This document shows positions 42,529 through 51,065 of a stretch of DNA of 64,000 nucleotides, piece after piece. The stretch lies in the NCBI GenBank assembly GCA_052244495.1, contig JBQPXH010000001.1; one strand, 5' to 3'. The stretch comes from Cereibacter_A sp052244495. GTDB lineage: Bacteria > Pseudomonadota > Alphaproteobacteria > Rhodobacterales > Rhodobacteraceae. The notes below the pieces were generated by a model. That model was not told the origin of the DNA, did not search any database, and worked only from the letters and a program-made list of their open reading frames with translations. The position numbers were made by a program, and so were the translations under genes. The first letter of the stretch is position 1. Each line of letters starts with the position of its first letter.

Positions 42529-44970
42529 TCAGGCGCGGCTCGTGACCGCAGGGGCGCGGCGCAGGCGGAGCGCATTCGTCAGCACGAAGACCGACGAGAA
42601 GGCCATCGCTCCCGCCGCGAGCATCGGCGAGAGTTGCGGGCCGCCGAAGGGCACCAGCGCACCCGCCGCCACCGGGATGAGCGCCACGTTGTAGCCGAAG
42701 GCCCAGGCGAGGTTCTGGCGGATGTTGCGCATCGTCCGGCGGCTGAGGGCCACGGCATTCGCCACGCCCAGCGGATCGCCCGACATGAGCACCACATCCG
42801 CCGCCTCGATCGCCACGTCGGTCCCGGTTCCGATCGCGATGCCCACGTCTGCCGCGGCCAGGGCGGGCGCGTCGTTGATCCCGTCGCCGACGAAGGCGGC
42901 GCGGCCCATCTTCGCCACCGCCTCGACCTTGCCGCCCGGCAGGATGCCCGCGTGGATGTCCGAGATCCCCAGTTCCTGCCCGATGGCGCGCGCGACGCCG
43001 GGCGCGTCGCCCGTCACCATCGCCGAGGGCAGCCCCATCCGGCCGAGCTCAGCCACTGCGGCGCCGGCCGTGGGTTTCACCCGGTCGGCCACGCCGATCA
43101 GCCCGGCGATCCGGTCGCCGCGCGCGATCCAAACCGGCGTGCGGCCGGCCGCTTCCAGCCGCTCCGCTTCCGCCGCGAGCGGTCCCGGATCCACGCCCTC
43201 CATCATCCGCAGGCTTCCGACCCTCACCTCCTCGCCCCCGATCAGGGCGCGCGCGCCGTGACCCGGCCGGGCGGCGAAACCCTCTGCGGCGAACGGCTCC
43301 AGCCCCTCGGCCGCCCTCAGGATCGCACCGGCCAGCGGATGCTCGGACGGAGCCTCGACGGCGGCGGCAAGCCGCAGCACCTCCTCGCGCGGGACGTTGG
43401 CCGCGGGGATCACATCCGTCACCTGCGGCCGCCCCTCGGTCAGCGTGCCGGTCTTGTCGAAGCCCACGCGCTCGATCTCGGCCAGCCGCTGCAGCGCCTC
43501 GCCCTTGCGGAAGAGGATGCCGAGTTCGGCCGCGCGGCCCGTGCCCACCATGATCGAGACCGGCGTGGCGAGGCCCATGGCGCAGGGGCAGGCGATGATG
43601 AGAACGGCCACCCCCGCCACCAGCGCCTCGCCGAGGCCCGGCCCGAGCACGAGCCAGACCAGCACCGTCAGCGCCGCCACCGCCATGACCGCCGGCACGA
43701 AGCGCAGCGTGATGCGGTCCACCAGCGCCTGCACCGGCAGCTTTGCCCCCTGCGCCTCCTCGACCATGGCGACGATCCGCGCGAGCACCGTGTCCGCGCC
43801 CACCCGCACCGCCCGCATCCGGAGCGCGCCGGTGCCGTTCACCGTGCCGCCGGTGACCTCGTCGCCCTCGGCCTTGGCCACGGGAAGCGCCTCGCCGGTC
43901 AGCATGCTCTCGTCGACGGCGCTCTCGCCCGCCACGACCACGCCATCGAGCGGGATGCGCTCGCCGGGGCGGATGTGCAGGATGGTGCCGGGCGAGATGC
44001 TCTCGATCGGCACCTCGGTCTCGGCCCCGTCGCGGGTCACCCGCGCGGTGCGCGGCTGGAGGCGGATGAGCCCCGCAATGGCCGCGCCCGCCTGTCCGCG
44101 CGCCCGCGCCTCCATCAGCCGTCCCACGAGGATCAGCACCACGATGACCGAGGCGGCCTCGAAATAGACCGCCCGCGAGCCCTCGGGCAGCAGTGCCGGC
44201 GCAAAGGTGGCGACAGTCGAGAAAGCCCAGGCCGCGAAGGTGCCGACCGCCACGAGGCTGTTCATGTCGGGCGCCCCCCGCATCAGCGCCGGCACGCCCT
44301 TCGCGAAGAAGCGCCGGCCCGGGCCGGCCAGGACGAGGCTCGTGAGCAGGAACTGCGCGATCCACGAGGTCTGGGTGCCGATGGTGCCCGCGATCCAGTG
44401 ATGGAACGCCGGGATCAGATGCCCGCCCATCTCGACGAGGAAGACCGGCAATGCCAGCAGCGCCGCGATCCAGGCGTCGCGGCGCAGGGCCCGCAGGTCC
44501 TCGGCCCGCCGGTCGGGCGTCTCGGCCTGAAGCGGCGCGGCCGCGAAGCCCGCCCGCGTCACCGCCTGTGCGAGGGCCGCCGCCGTCGCAGCGCCCTCCC
44601 ACAGCGTCACCTGGGCCCGCCGGTTCGCGAGGTTCGCACTCGCCTCGACCACGCCGGGCTGCGCCTTCAGCACCCGCTCGACCCGGCCGGTGCAGGAGGC
44701 GCAGGTCATCCCCTCCACCGAAAGGGCCAGCCGTTCCTGCCGCGCCGGATAGCCCGCGCGTCCCAGCACATCGGCCAGGCCCGCCGGCGTCGCGGGTTCG
44801 GCATATCGGATCTCGGCGGTCTCGTCCGCGAGGCTCACCCGCGCCTCGGCCACCCCCGGCACGGCCAGAAGCACGCGCTCGACACGCGCCACGCAGGAAG
44901 CGCAACTCATGCCTTCCGGGTGCAGGCGCAGGCTGCGGAGGCCGACGGTCAGCGGCTGTTGAATGGTCAT
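42529..44970 (-). CDS. copA: Cu(I)-exporting P1B-type ATPase
   Basis: Inner-membrane copper pump of 813 residues. It has two N-terminal heavy-metal-associated domains (Cys23/Cys26 in GMSCASC and Cys90/Cys93 in GMTCASC), eight predicted membrane helices, the transport motif ACPCAMGLATP, phosphorylation site DKTGTLTEG, the HP motif SEHPLA and hinge GDGINDAPALA. Start is the ATG at 44968-44970 with GGAG upstream; the long upstream extension of the frame covers the promoter region and copZ on the opposite strand. A CueR-type promoter lies 20 bp upstream. Confidence 0.97.
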   Translation of the reverse strand: MTIQQPLTVGLRSLRLHPEGMSCASCVARVERVLLAVPGVAEARVSLADETAEIRYAEPATPAGLADVLGRAGYPARQERLALSVEGMTCASCTGRVERVLKAQPGVVEASANLANRRAQVTLWEGAATAAALAQAVTRAGFAAAPLQAETPDRRAEDLRALRRDAWIAALLALPVFLVEMGGHLIPAFHHWIAGTIGTQTSWIAQFLLTSLVLAGPGRRFFAKGVPALMRGAPDMNSLVAVGTFAAWAFSTVATFAPALLPEGSRAVYFEAASVIVVLILVGRLMEARARGQAGAAIAGLIRLQPRTARVTRDGAETEVPIESISPGTILHIRPGERIPLDGVVVAGESAVDESMLTGEALPVAKAEGDEVTGGTVNGTGALRMRAVRVGADTVLARIVAMVEEAQGAKLPVQALVDRITLRFVPAVMAVAALTVLVWLVLGPGLGEALVAGVAVLIIACPCAMGLATPVSIMVGTGRAAELGILFRKGEALQRLAEIERVGFDKTGTLTEGRPQVTDVIPAANVPREEVLRLAAAVEAPSEHPLAGAILRAAEGLEPFAAEGFAARPGHGARALIGGEEVRVGSLRMMEGVDPGPLAAEAERLEAAGRTPVWIARGDRIAGLIGVADRVKPTAGAAVAELGRMGLPSAMVTGDAPGVARAIGQELGISDIHAGILPGGKVEAVAKMGRAAFVGDGINDAPALAAADVGIAIGTGTDVAIEAADVVLMSGDPLGVANAVALSRRTMRNIRQNLAWAFGYNVALIPVAAGALVPFGGPQLSPMLAAGAMAFSSVFVLTNALRLRRAPAVTSRA

Positions 44971-44989
44971 GGCAGTCTCCTTCGCGAAC

Positions 44990-45020
44990 AAGATGGGGCT
45001 TCCCACGACTGGAAGGTCAA
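44990..45020 (-). promoter_or_regulatory. CueR-type promoter of copA (19-bp spacer)
   Basis: On the minus strand TTGACC (45015-45020) and CATCTT (44990-44995) are separated by 19 bp, the overlong spacer typical of MerR-activated promoters. Within it is the dyad CTTCC-N7-GGAAG (44999-45015), the core of CueR/HmrR boxes. Confidence 0.8.
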
Positions 45021-45058
45021 GGGGCCATGCAGAGATTCTGCCTGCCGCTCCGGTCGGC

Positions 45059-45089
45059 TTGACCTTCCCCCTGCCGGATGCCCCTTCTT
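45059..45089 (+). promoter_or_regulatory. CueR-type promoter of copZ (19-bp spacer)
   Basis: TTGACC (45059-45064) and CTTCTT (45084-45089) are 19 bp apart, and the spacer contains CTTCC-N7-GGATG, a one-mismatch version of the dyad in front of copA. The two sites are arranged back to back, so copper should induce copA-cueR and copZ together. Confidence 0.7.
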
Positions 45090-45110
45090 CGGCGGAAACA
45101 GGAGATTCGC

Positions 45111-45311
45111 ATGACCAGACTGTCCATCCCCGACATGTCCTGCGGCCACTGCCGCGCCTCGATCGAGGGAGCCCTCGCGCCGCTGCCGGGCTTCGAGGCG
45201 ATCCGCTTCGATCAGGAAGCACGAACGGCCGAGGTCGAAGGCTCGACCCCTGAAGGAATGCTGCTTTCGGCGCTGGACTCGATCGGGTTCCCCGCGACCG
45301 TGGTGCGCTGA
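45111..45311 (+). CDS. copZ: Small copper chaperone (CopZ-like, HMA domain)
   Basis: A 66-residue single heavy-metal-associated domain protein with Cys11/Cys14 in DMSCGHCRAS, which delivers Cu(I) to CopA in homologous systems. The ATG at 45111 is preceded by AGGAGA. It is divergent from copA and has its own CueR-type promoter. The fold spans the whole protein, with no signal peptide, so it is cytosolic. Confidence 0.93.
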   Translation: MTRLSIPDMSCGHCRASIEGALAPLPGFEAIRFDQEARTAEVEGSTPEGMLLSALDSIGFPATVVR

Positions 45312-45829
45312 GGCGGCTCCGGGCGCGCCGGTTCCGACTGGTCACGTCGGCCGCATGACGGGCGGCTGGAGCGGCGGCGACTGTCGTCGAGCAACCGCCG
45401 CGTGGAGCCACCGGGAGGTGAGCCGCGGCTTGCCCGGAGCGGTCGCCGAAGCCGTTGATCCGCGCGGCTTCGTCTTCACATTTCCGACATCGGCGATGGT
45501 CCTGTTCCCGTCGCTGCGATAGGCAGCCTGAGCCGCAGGCTCACCGGCTGAAGTTGCCCGAATCGCCTTCAGGGCGAGTTTACGTGCCGCTCCTCGACCC
45601 CGGATTTTCCCTTTTGGGACTGCAGTGTGGCACTGCGTGACAAAAGTGACGCATCATTGGGCAAATTCGGTATTCGCTGGCATACAATGCTCTTGCCCGA
45701 CTCGCGACACAGGCATAGACGAAGGTGAATGTGTCATGTTGACGCCATCGGCCTTCGGGAGCGCGATGAACCGCCGGCCGGGGCACAGCGTTGTAGACCA
45801 GTAACCTGAACCATAACCGGAGCAGACCA
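45312..45829. other. 518-bp gap upstream of the 43-residue gene
   Basis: Contains no convincing coding frame; short frames on both strands lack ribosome-binding sites and homology features. Local structures are AGCCTG/CAGGCT around 45525-45541 and GCAGTG-TGG-CACTGC at 45622-45636. TACAAT at 45683-45688 is the best -10 candidate for the small gene, but the nearest TTG-type -35 (TTGGGC, 45657-45662) is 20 bp away. Confidence 0.5.
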
Positions 45830-45961
45830 ATGACACAGGAAGCCTCGTCCAATCAGCCGCAGCAGGGCAGCGTGCCCGCGTCGCCGCAGATGGGCGGTGC
45901 CGAAACCGTTCGCCAACCCGAGCCCGCGCGGCCGGTCTTCAAGGACTGGGCCTCGATCTGA
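45830..45961 (+). CDS. Uncharacterised 43-residue small protein
   Basis: ATG at 45830 with GGAG eight bases upstream, stop at 45959-45961, directly followed by a very strong terminator, so it looks like a genuine short transcription unit. The product starts MTQEASSNQPQQGSVPASPQ, is rich in Gln, Pro, Ala and Ser, has no hydrophobic segment, and ends ARPVFKDWASI, an aromatic-containing C-terminus unlike the disordered rest. I do not recognise a family. It is convergent with ndk. The C-terminal FKDWASI could be a protein-contact motif, but that is inference. Confidence 0.7.
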   Translation: MTQEASSNQPQQGSVPASPQMGGAETVRQPEPARPVFKDWASI

Positions 45962-45978
45962 GGCCGGGAGGCGACTTG

Positions 45979-46016
45979 AACGGAAAAGGCCGGCGGAGAC
46001 GCCGGCCTTTTCCGTT
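45979..46016. terminator. Bidirectional intrinsic terminator between the small gene and ndk
   Basis: AACGGAAAAGGCCGGCG (45979-45995) and its perfect complement (46000-46016) form a 17-bp stem closed by the tetraloop GAGA. The stem ends in A/T runs that supply a U-tract in both directions, suited to the two convergent genes. It is the best-formed terminator in the window. Confidence 0.93.
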
Positions 46017-46170
46017 GGGACGACAGGGCGGATCCTGCGACAAGGTGGCGATCCCGGAATAGTGCGCACAACACGGGCTCACGTGGGCCGTCCGTCCGGG
46101 CAGCGCGGGGAGCATCCGACCCCTCGCGCCACCCTGTCTTCCGCCGGGCAGACCGGCAGCTGGTGCCGGC

Positions 46171-46593
46171 TCAGCCGACCAGTTCGAGGCCCGAGAAGAA
46201 GAAGGCGATCTCTTCGGCCGCGGTTTCCGGGGCGTCCGAGCCGTGAACCGAGTTCTCGCCGACCGACAGGGCGAATTCCTTGCGGATGGTGCCCGCATCG
46301 GCATTTGCCGGGTTGGTCGCGCCCATGACTTCGCGGTTCTTCGCAATCGCGCCCTCGCCTTCCAGCACCTGCACGACCACCGGCTCGGACGCCATGAACT
46401 CGGTCAGTTCGCCGAAGAACGGGCGGTCCTTGTGGACGCCGTAGAACTTCTGCGCCTGGGCGAGCGACAGGTGGATGCGCTTCTGCGCCACGATGCGCAG
46501 GCCCGCTTCCTCGAACTTGGCGTTGATCTTGCCGGTCAGGTTGCGGCGGGTGGCGTCGGGCTTGATGATCGAAAGGGTGCGTTCGATGGCCAT
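46171..46593 (-). CDS. ndk: Nucleoside-diphosphate kinase
   Basis: Transfers the gamma-phosphate between nucleoside triphosphates and diphosphates. It has 140 residues from the ATG at 46591-46593 (MAIERTLSIIKPDATRRNLT) with GAGGAG upstream. The phospho-histidine is His117 in SVHGSDAPETA, and the nucleotide-site motif is ATNPANADAGTIR. Length and sequence are typical. It stands alone; the ABC-F gene is divergent 128 bp away. Confidence 0.97.
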   Translation of the reverse strand: MAIERTLSIIKPDATRRNLTGKINAKFEEAGLRIVAQKRIHLSLAQAQKFYGVHKDRPFFGELTEFMASEPVVVQVLEGEGAIAKNREVMGATNPANADAGTIRKEFALSVGENSVHGSDAPETAAEEIAFFFSGLELVG

Positions 46594-46685
46594 GGAGGCT
46601 CTCCTCGAAAGGGGTGAAACTCTGCGCGCGGCCCTTAGCATGGGCACCCCCGCGACAAAAGGGGCAAAGGCGCGAGCCGCCGCCG

Positions 46686-46714
46686 TTGACAGCCCGCCCC
46701 GCCCGGTCCATCAC
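46686..46714 (+). promoter_or_regulatory. Predicted promoter of the ABC-F gene
   Basis: TTGACA (46686-46691) and CATCAC (46709-46714) are 17 bp apart. The expected transcription start, about 7 bases later, falls on or next to the ATG at 46722, and no ribosome-binding site precedes that ATG, so the message may be leaderless. The -10 is a weak match. Confidence 0.45.
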
Positions 46715-46721
46715 CCGGGCC

Positions 46722-48569
46722 ATGCTGCGCATCTCGGACATCTCCTATTCGGTCGAAGGCCGGCCGCTTCTGGCTGGCGCATCCGCCACCATTCCGACCG
46801 GCCACAAGGTCGGACTCGTCGGCCGCAACGGGTCCGGCAAGACCACGCTCTTCCGCCTGATCCGGGGCGAACTTGCGCTGGAAGGCGGCGAGATCGCCCT
46901 GCCCGCCCGCTCGCGCATCGGCGGCGTGGCGCAGGAGGTGCCGTCGTCCTCGACCTCGCTCCTCGACACCGTGCTGGCCGCCGACACCGAGCGCGCCGCC
47001 TTGATGGCCGAAGCCGAGACCGCCACCGATCCGCACCGGATCGCCGATATCCAGCACCGGCTGGCCGACATCGACGCCTGGTCGGCCGAGGGCCGCGCCT
47101 CGTCGATCCTGAAGGGACTGGGCTTCGACGCCGAGGCGCAGCTGCGGCCCTGCTCGGACTTTTCGGGCGGCTGGCGGATGCGGGTGGCGCTGGCGGGCGT
47201 GCTCTTCGCCCAGCCGGACCTGCTCCTCCTCGACGAGCCCACCAACTACCTCGACCTCGAAGGCGCGCTCTGGCTCGAGAGCTACCTGCAGAAATATCCG
47301 CACACCGTGCTCATCATCTCGCACGACCGCGGGCTCTTGAACCGTGCGGTGCAGGGCATCCTGCATCTCGACCAGAAGAAACTCACCTACTGGACCGGCC
47401 CCTACGACCAGTTCGCCCGCCAGATGGCCGAGAAGCGCGCGGTGCAGGCCGCCGAGGCCAAGAAACAGGAGGCGCGCCGCGCCCACCTGCAGAGCTTCGT
47501 CGACCGCTTCAAGGCCAAGGCCTCGAAGGCCGTGCAGGCCCAGAGCCGGGTGAAGATGCTCGAGAAGATGACGCCGATCACGCCCCCCGAAGAGGCGAAG
47601 CGGCAGGTCTTCACCTTCCCCAGGCCCGAGGAGCTGTCCCCGCCCATCATCACGATGGAGGGCGTCTCGGTCGGCTATGACGGCCCCCCGGTGCTCCGCC
47701 GCCTGAGCCTGCGCATCGACCAGGACGACCGGATCGCGCTTCTCGGCCGCAATGGCGAGGGCAAGTCCACGCTCTCGAAGCTGCTCGCCGGCAAGCTGGC
47801 GGCGCAGGAGGGGCGGATGGTCAGCTCCTCGAAGCTGCGCATCGGCTATTTCGCCCAGCATCAGGTGGACGAACTCCACATCGAAGAGACGCCGCTCCAG
47901 CATGTGATGCGCCTCCGCCCCGACGAGGGCCAGCCGCGGCTGCGCGCCCGCCTTGCCGGCTTCGGGCTGATGGCCGATCAGGCCGAGACCGCCGTGGGGC
48001 GGCTTTCGGGCGGGCAGAAGGCGCGGCTCTCGCTGCTCCTCGCCACCATCGATGCGCCGCACCTGCTGATCCTCGACGAGCCCACCAACCACCTTGACAT
48101 GGAAAGCCGCGAGGCGCTGGTCGAGGCGCTGACGGAATATTCCGGCGCGGTGGTCCTCGTCAGCCACGACATGCACCTGCTGGGACTCGTGGCCGACCGG
48201 CTGTGGCTCGTGAAGGGCGGCGCGGTCGCTCCCTTCACCGAAGATCTCGAGGCCTACCGTCGCCAGCTTCTGGCGGGCGACGAGCCGCCGCCCGAGAAGA
48301 AAGCCGAGAAGCCCGCGCCGAAGGCCGCAAGCCGCGAGGAGAAGCTCGCGCTGCGCGCCGAGGTGCGCCGCTGCGAGGAGCGGCTCGAGAAGCTGAACGG
48401 GATGCGCGACAAGCTCGCGACCAAGCTCGCCGATCCCGCGCTCTACGAGCCCGAGCGACTGGGCGAAATGGAGACCTGGCAGAAGAAATACGCCGAGGTG
48501 ATGGAGGGCCTGGACAGGGCCGAAGCCCTCTGGCTCGATGCGCAGGAACGGCTGGAGGCCGCGGGCTGA
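46722..48569 (+). CDS. ABC-F family ATPase (YheS/Uup type)
   Basis: A soluble protein of 615 residues with two ABC domains and no membrane segment, the ABC-F layout; such proteins act on the ribosome. First domain: GRNGSGKTT, signature FSGGWRMRVALA, Walker B LLLLDEPTNYLD. Second domain: GRNGEGKST, LSGGQKARLSLL, LLILDEPTNHLD. The basic helical linker between them (RRAHLQSFVDRFKAKASKAV) is the P-site tRNA-interaction motif region, and the C-terminus is a charged coiled coil (EEKLALRAEVRRCEERLEKL). Start is the ATG at 46722; earlier codons in the frame are unlike the family. MarC follows 3 bp after the stop. Confidence 0.93.
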   Translation: MLRISDISYSVEGRPLLAGASATIPTGHKVGLVGRNGSGKTTLFRLIRGELALEGGEIALPARSRIGGVAQEVPSSSTSLLDTVLAADTERAALMAEAETATDPHRIADIQHRLADIDAWSAEGRASSILKGLGFDAEAQLRPCSDFSGGWRMRVALAGVLFAQPDLLLLDEPTNYLDLEGALWLESYLQKYPHTVLIISHDRGLLNRAVQGILHLDQKKLTYWTGPYDQFARQMAEKRAVQAAEAKKQEARRAHLQSFVDRFKAKASKAVQAQSRVKMLEKMTPITPPEEAKRQVFTFPRPEELSPPIITMEGVSVGYDGPPVLRRLSLRIDQDDRIALLGRNGEGKSTLSKLLAGKLAAQEGRMVSSSKLRIGYFAQHQVDELHIEETPLQHVMRLRPDEGQPRLRARLAGFGLMADQAETAVGRLSGGQKARLSLLLATIDAPHLLILDEPTNHLDMESREALVEALTEYSGAVVLVSHDMHLLGLVADRLWLVKGGAVAPFTEDLEAYRRQLLAGDEPPPEKKAEKPAPKAASREEKLALRAEVRRCEERLEKLNGMRDKLATKLADPALYEPERLGEMETWQKKYAEVMEGLDRAEALWLDAQERLEAAG

Positions 48570-48572
48570 GCC

Positions 48573-49193
48573 ATGATCGAGATGGGTTTCCTCGTCACCG
48601 CCTTCGCCACGCTCTTCGTGGTCGTGGACCCGCTCGGTCTCGTGCCGCTCTTCATGGCGCTGACCGCCGGCATGACGCGCGAACAGCGCCGCGCGATCGG
48701 CGTGCGGGCCTGCCTGATCGCGATTTGCATCCTCACCGTCTTCGGGCTGCTCGGCGAGGCGGTGCTGGGCTTCATCGGCATCTCGATGCCGGCCTTCCGC
48801 ATCGCGGGCGGGATCCTCCTGTTCCTGACCGCGCTCGACATGCTCTTCGAGCGCCGCACCCAGCGCCGCGAGGGCCAGACCGCGGCCGAGCACGACCACG
48901 ATCCCTCTGTCTTCCCGCTCGCGATCCCTCTCATCGCGGGTCCGGGCGCGATCGCCTCGATGATCCTCCTCGTGGGCTCGGCCGAGGGCTGGCACGAGGT
49001 GCTGGCGGTGCATGTCGTCATGCTGGTCACGGTGGGCTCCGCCTTTCTGCTCTTCCTCGTCGCCGGACCGCTCGAGAAGCTGCTGGGCCGCACGGGGACG
49101 CTCGTGATCACCCGGCTTCTGGGAATGCTGCTCGCCGCGCTCTCGGTCCAGTTCGTGATCGACGGCATCCGCGGCTCTGGCCTCTTGGACTGA
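48573..49193 (+). CDS. MarC/YhgN-family inner-membrane protein
   Basis: A 206-residue integral membrane protein with six predicted helices and the family's conserved FVVVDPLGLVPLF near the N-terminus and IPLIAGPGAIASMI in the middle. A cytoplasmic loop holds a charged stretch (RRTQRREGQTAAEHDHD). MarC proteins have no proven biochemical function; early links to antibiotic resistance were not confirmed. It is co-transcribed with the ABC-F gene (3-bp spacing). Confidence 0.93.
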   Translation: MIEMGFLVTAFATLFVVVDPLGLVPLFMALTAGMTREQRRAIGVRACLIAICILTVFGLLGEAVLGFIGISMPAFRIAGGILLFLTALDMLFERRTQRREGQTAAEHDHDPSVFPLAIPLIAGPGAIASMILLVGSAEGWHEVLAVHVVMLVTVGSAFLLFLVAGPLEKLLGRTGTLVITRLLGMLLAALSVQFVIDGIRGSGLLD

Positions 49194-49550
49194 CGCCGGC
49201 ACCCGGAACCCGAAACCTTCCAGCGAGCAAAAGGCCGGCGCCGGCGCGCGCCGAGGCTCGTCCCACCACAGATCCCGTGCCGCCCGGAAGCGCCGGTCTC
49301 GTGAGCCTTGGCCGCGCCGCTTCCGCCGCGCGAGGTCGCGCCAGAACGGGTCGGCCGCCTCGCGTCGCCCGGACCCGCCGCTGCAGTACGCAAGGCCGCG
49401 CCCGCCCGGCGGACCGCAACCTCCCCAGACCCGCTCGACTCGCGCCAAGGGCATCAGGCACCGGAGACCTTCCGCGCGACGTCCCCGCAGGAAGGCCTTT
49501 GGCGCGCCCCACGCGGACCCCATATGATCGGGAGGGTTCGAGGGAGAGAC
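49194..49550. other. 357-bp gap between marC and the retropepsin-like gene
   Basis: Very GC-rich with no convincing coding frame, inverted repeat or promoter by eye. An ATG at 49524 in frame with the next gene would add nine residues (MIGRVRGRD) but has a poorer ribosome-binding site than the ATG at 49551. Confidence 0.5.
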
Positions 49551-50126
49551 ATGGACGGCGATCTGACGGCACGACTGGTCTACCTGGGCCTGCTTCTGCT
49601 CGCACTCGGCACCTGGGTGCTGGTCGAATACCGGGGAAGGCTCGGCGCCGCCATCCGGGCCGGTATGGCCTGGGCGCTGATCTTCGTCGCGGTGCTCGCG
49701 GGATACGGGCTCTGGCGCGACGTCCGGACGGAACTTGCGCCCACGCAGGCCGTGATGGAGGACAGCCGCATCGAGGTGCCCCGCGCGCGCGACGGACACT
49801 ATTACCTCACGCTCGACATCTCCGGCACGCCGGTGCGCTTCATGGCCGATACCGGCGCGACCTCGGTCGTGCTGTCGCAGGCCGACGCCCGGCGTCTCGG
49901 GATCGAGCCCGAACGGCTCGATTATCTCGGCGAGGCCATTACCGCCAACGGAGCCGTCCGGACGGCGCGGGTGCGTGTCGGACCCGTGGCGCTCGGCCCC
50001 TATACCGAGCAGCGCATATCGGCCTGGGTCAACGAGGGTCCGATGGACATGTCGCTCCTCGGGATGGACTACCTGCGCCGCTTCCGGATCGAGATCGCAG
50101 ACGACCGGATGATCCTCTCGCGGTAG
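49551..50126 (+). CDS. Membrane-anchored retropepsin-like aspartic protease (TIGR02281 family)
   Basis: A 191-residue protein with two N-terminal membrane helices (about residues 8-25 and 38-54) followed by a single aspartic-protease half-domain whose catalytic triad is Asp100-Thr101-Gly102 in FMADTGATSVVLS. Bacterial clan AA enzymes of this type act as dimers, like retroviral proteases, in the periplasm or at the membrane. An AGGGAGAG site precedes the ATG. Later glycine-rich strand SLLGMDYLRRF is the family's second hallmark. Substrate unknown. Confidence 0.88.
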   Translation: MDGDLTARLVYLGLLLLALGTWVLVEYRGRLGAAIRAGMAWALIFVAVLAGYGLWRDVRTELAPTQAVMEDSRIEVPRARDGHYYLTLDISGTPVRFMADTGATSVVLSQADARRLGIEPERLDYLGEAITANGAVRTARVRVGPVALGPYTEQRISAWVNEGPMDMSLLGMDYLRRFRIEIADDRMILSR

Positions 50127-50234
50127 CCTCGGCCTTCGTGCAGCCAGGAGATGAAGAGCCAGGGACGCGAGGTCGCGTTGCCTGCCACGGATCCGGCGTT
50201 ACCATCCTGTGATGTCGCGCACCGAAAGCCTGTC

Positions 50235-51041
50235 ATGACCGAAGCCAGATCCAACCGCAGTTCGCGGACGCGCCCTGCCCGCCTGTGGCGCCTTCTGACA
50301 CAGCCGGCAAGATCGCTCCGCTACAAGGCGCTCTTCGCGCTCAAGTCGGGCCGCTATCAGCTGGACCCGGCCGAGTTCACCGGCAAGCGCGTGCTGATCA
50401 TCGGTGCCGCGTCCTGCGTCACCGAGGAACTGGAGCGCTTCGACCCCGCCGACTGGGACGTGATCGTCCGGATGAACAAGGCCATCGACGTGCCTGTCGT
50501 CTGGCGCGGCCAGACCTTCCGGCGCTGCGATGTACTGCTGCACAATCTGACGTCCGACGGCATTCGTGACGCAGGCGAGGTAACGGCGGAGAAGCTCCAG
50601 GCAACATCCACCGACCTCCTCGTCCATCGCCTGATGGCCATGAGCCGCTTTCCAAACACGCTGAGAATGGACGGCCTGTTGCGGGCGCAAGGGTCAAGGG
50701 CGCGGTTGCGCATGATCGGGCCCGTGTTCCATCGCGCACTGTCCGCCGACCTGGGCGGAAGCTCTCCCACCGCCGGCGCCGTAGCCATCTGCTGGTTCCT
50801 CGGCTGCGACACGCACCGCCTCGGCGTCGTCGGCTTCACCTTCTACACCACCCGCTACCTCGCAGGCTATCAGGACCATGTGGCATCGGATGCGGATGCC
50901 CTGACCTATGGCCAGTACAAGGGCATCCACGATCCCGCAGCCGAGCGGAAACTGGTATCGCGGCGCGTGGCCGAGGCGCGGGGCAGCGGGCGGGACGTCG
51001 TGCTCGGCCACGAGGTCGAGCGTGTCCTGAGCATGCCGTGA
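50235..51041 (+). CDS. GT29 sialyltransferase-like protein of unknown substrate
   Basis: A 268-residue protein without a signal peptide or membrane helix. The segment KRVLIIGAASCVTEELERF followed by VIVRMNKA resembles sialylmotif L of GT29 glycosyltransferases, and SPTAGAVAICWFLGCDTHRL followed by GVVGF resembles sialylmotif S. These point to a CMP-sugar transferase-like fold used in surface polysaccharide modification; this is inference from pattern, and no sialic-acid genes are nearby. The ATG at 50235 is chosen for convenience of the fold; an in-frame ATG at 50151 touches its own AGGAG and is less likely. It converges on holC. Confidence 0.55.
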   Translation: MTEARSNRSSRTRPARLWRLLTQPARSLRYKALFALKSGRYQLDPAEFTGKRVLIIGAASCVTEELERFDPADWDVIVRMNKAIDVPVVWRGQTFRRCDVLLHNLTSDGIRDAGEVTAEKLQATSTDLLVHRLMAMSRFPNTLRMDGLLRAQGSRARLRMIGPVFHRALSADLGGSSPTAGAVAICWFLGCDTHRLGVVGFTFYTTRYLAGYQDHVASDADALTYGQYKGIHDPAAERKLVSRRVAEARGSGRDVVLGHEVERVLSMP

Positions 51042-51065
51042 GACCGTCAGGTCCGTGCGGCGACC

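Noticed and set aside
45580..45852. A 90-codon minus-strand frame upstream of the small gene
   Set aside because: No ribosome-binding site, no recognisable features, and it runs antisense into the 43-residue gene and its leader.
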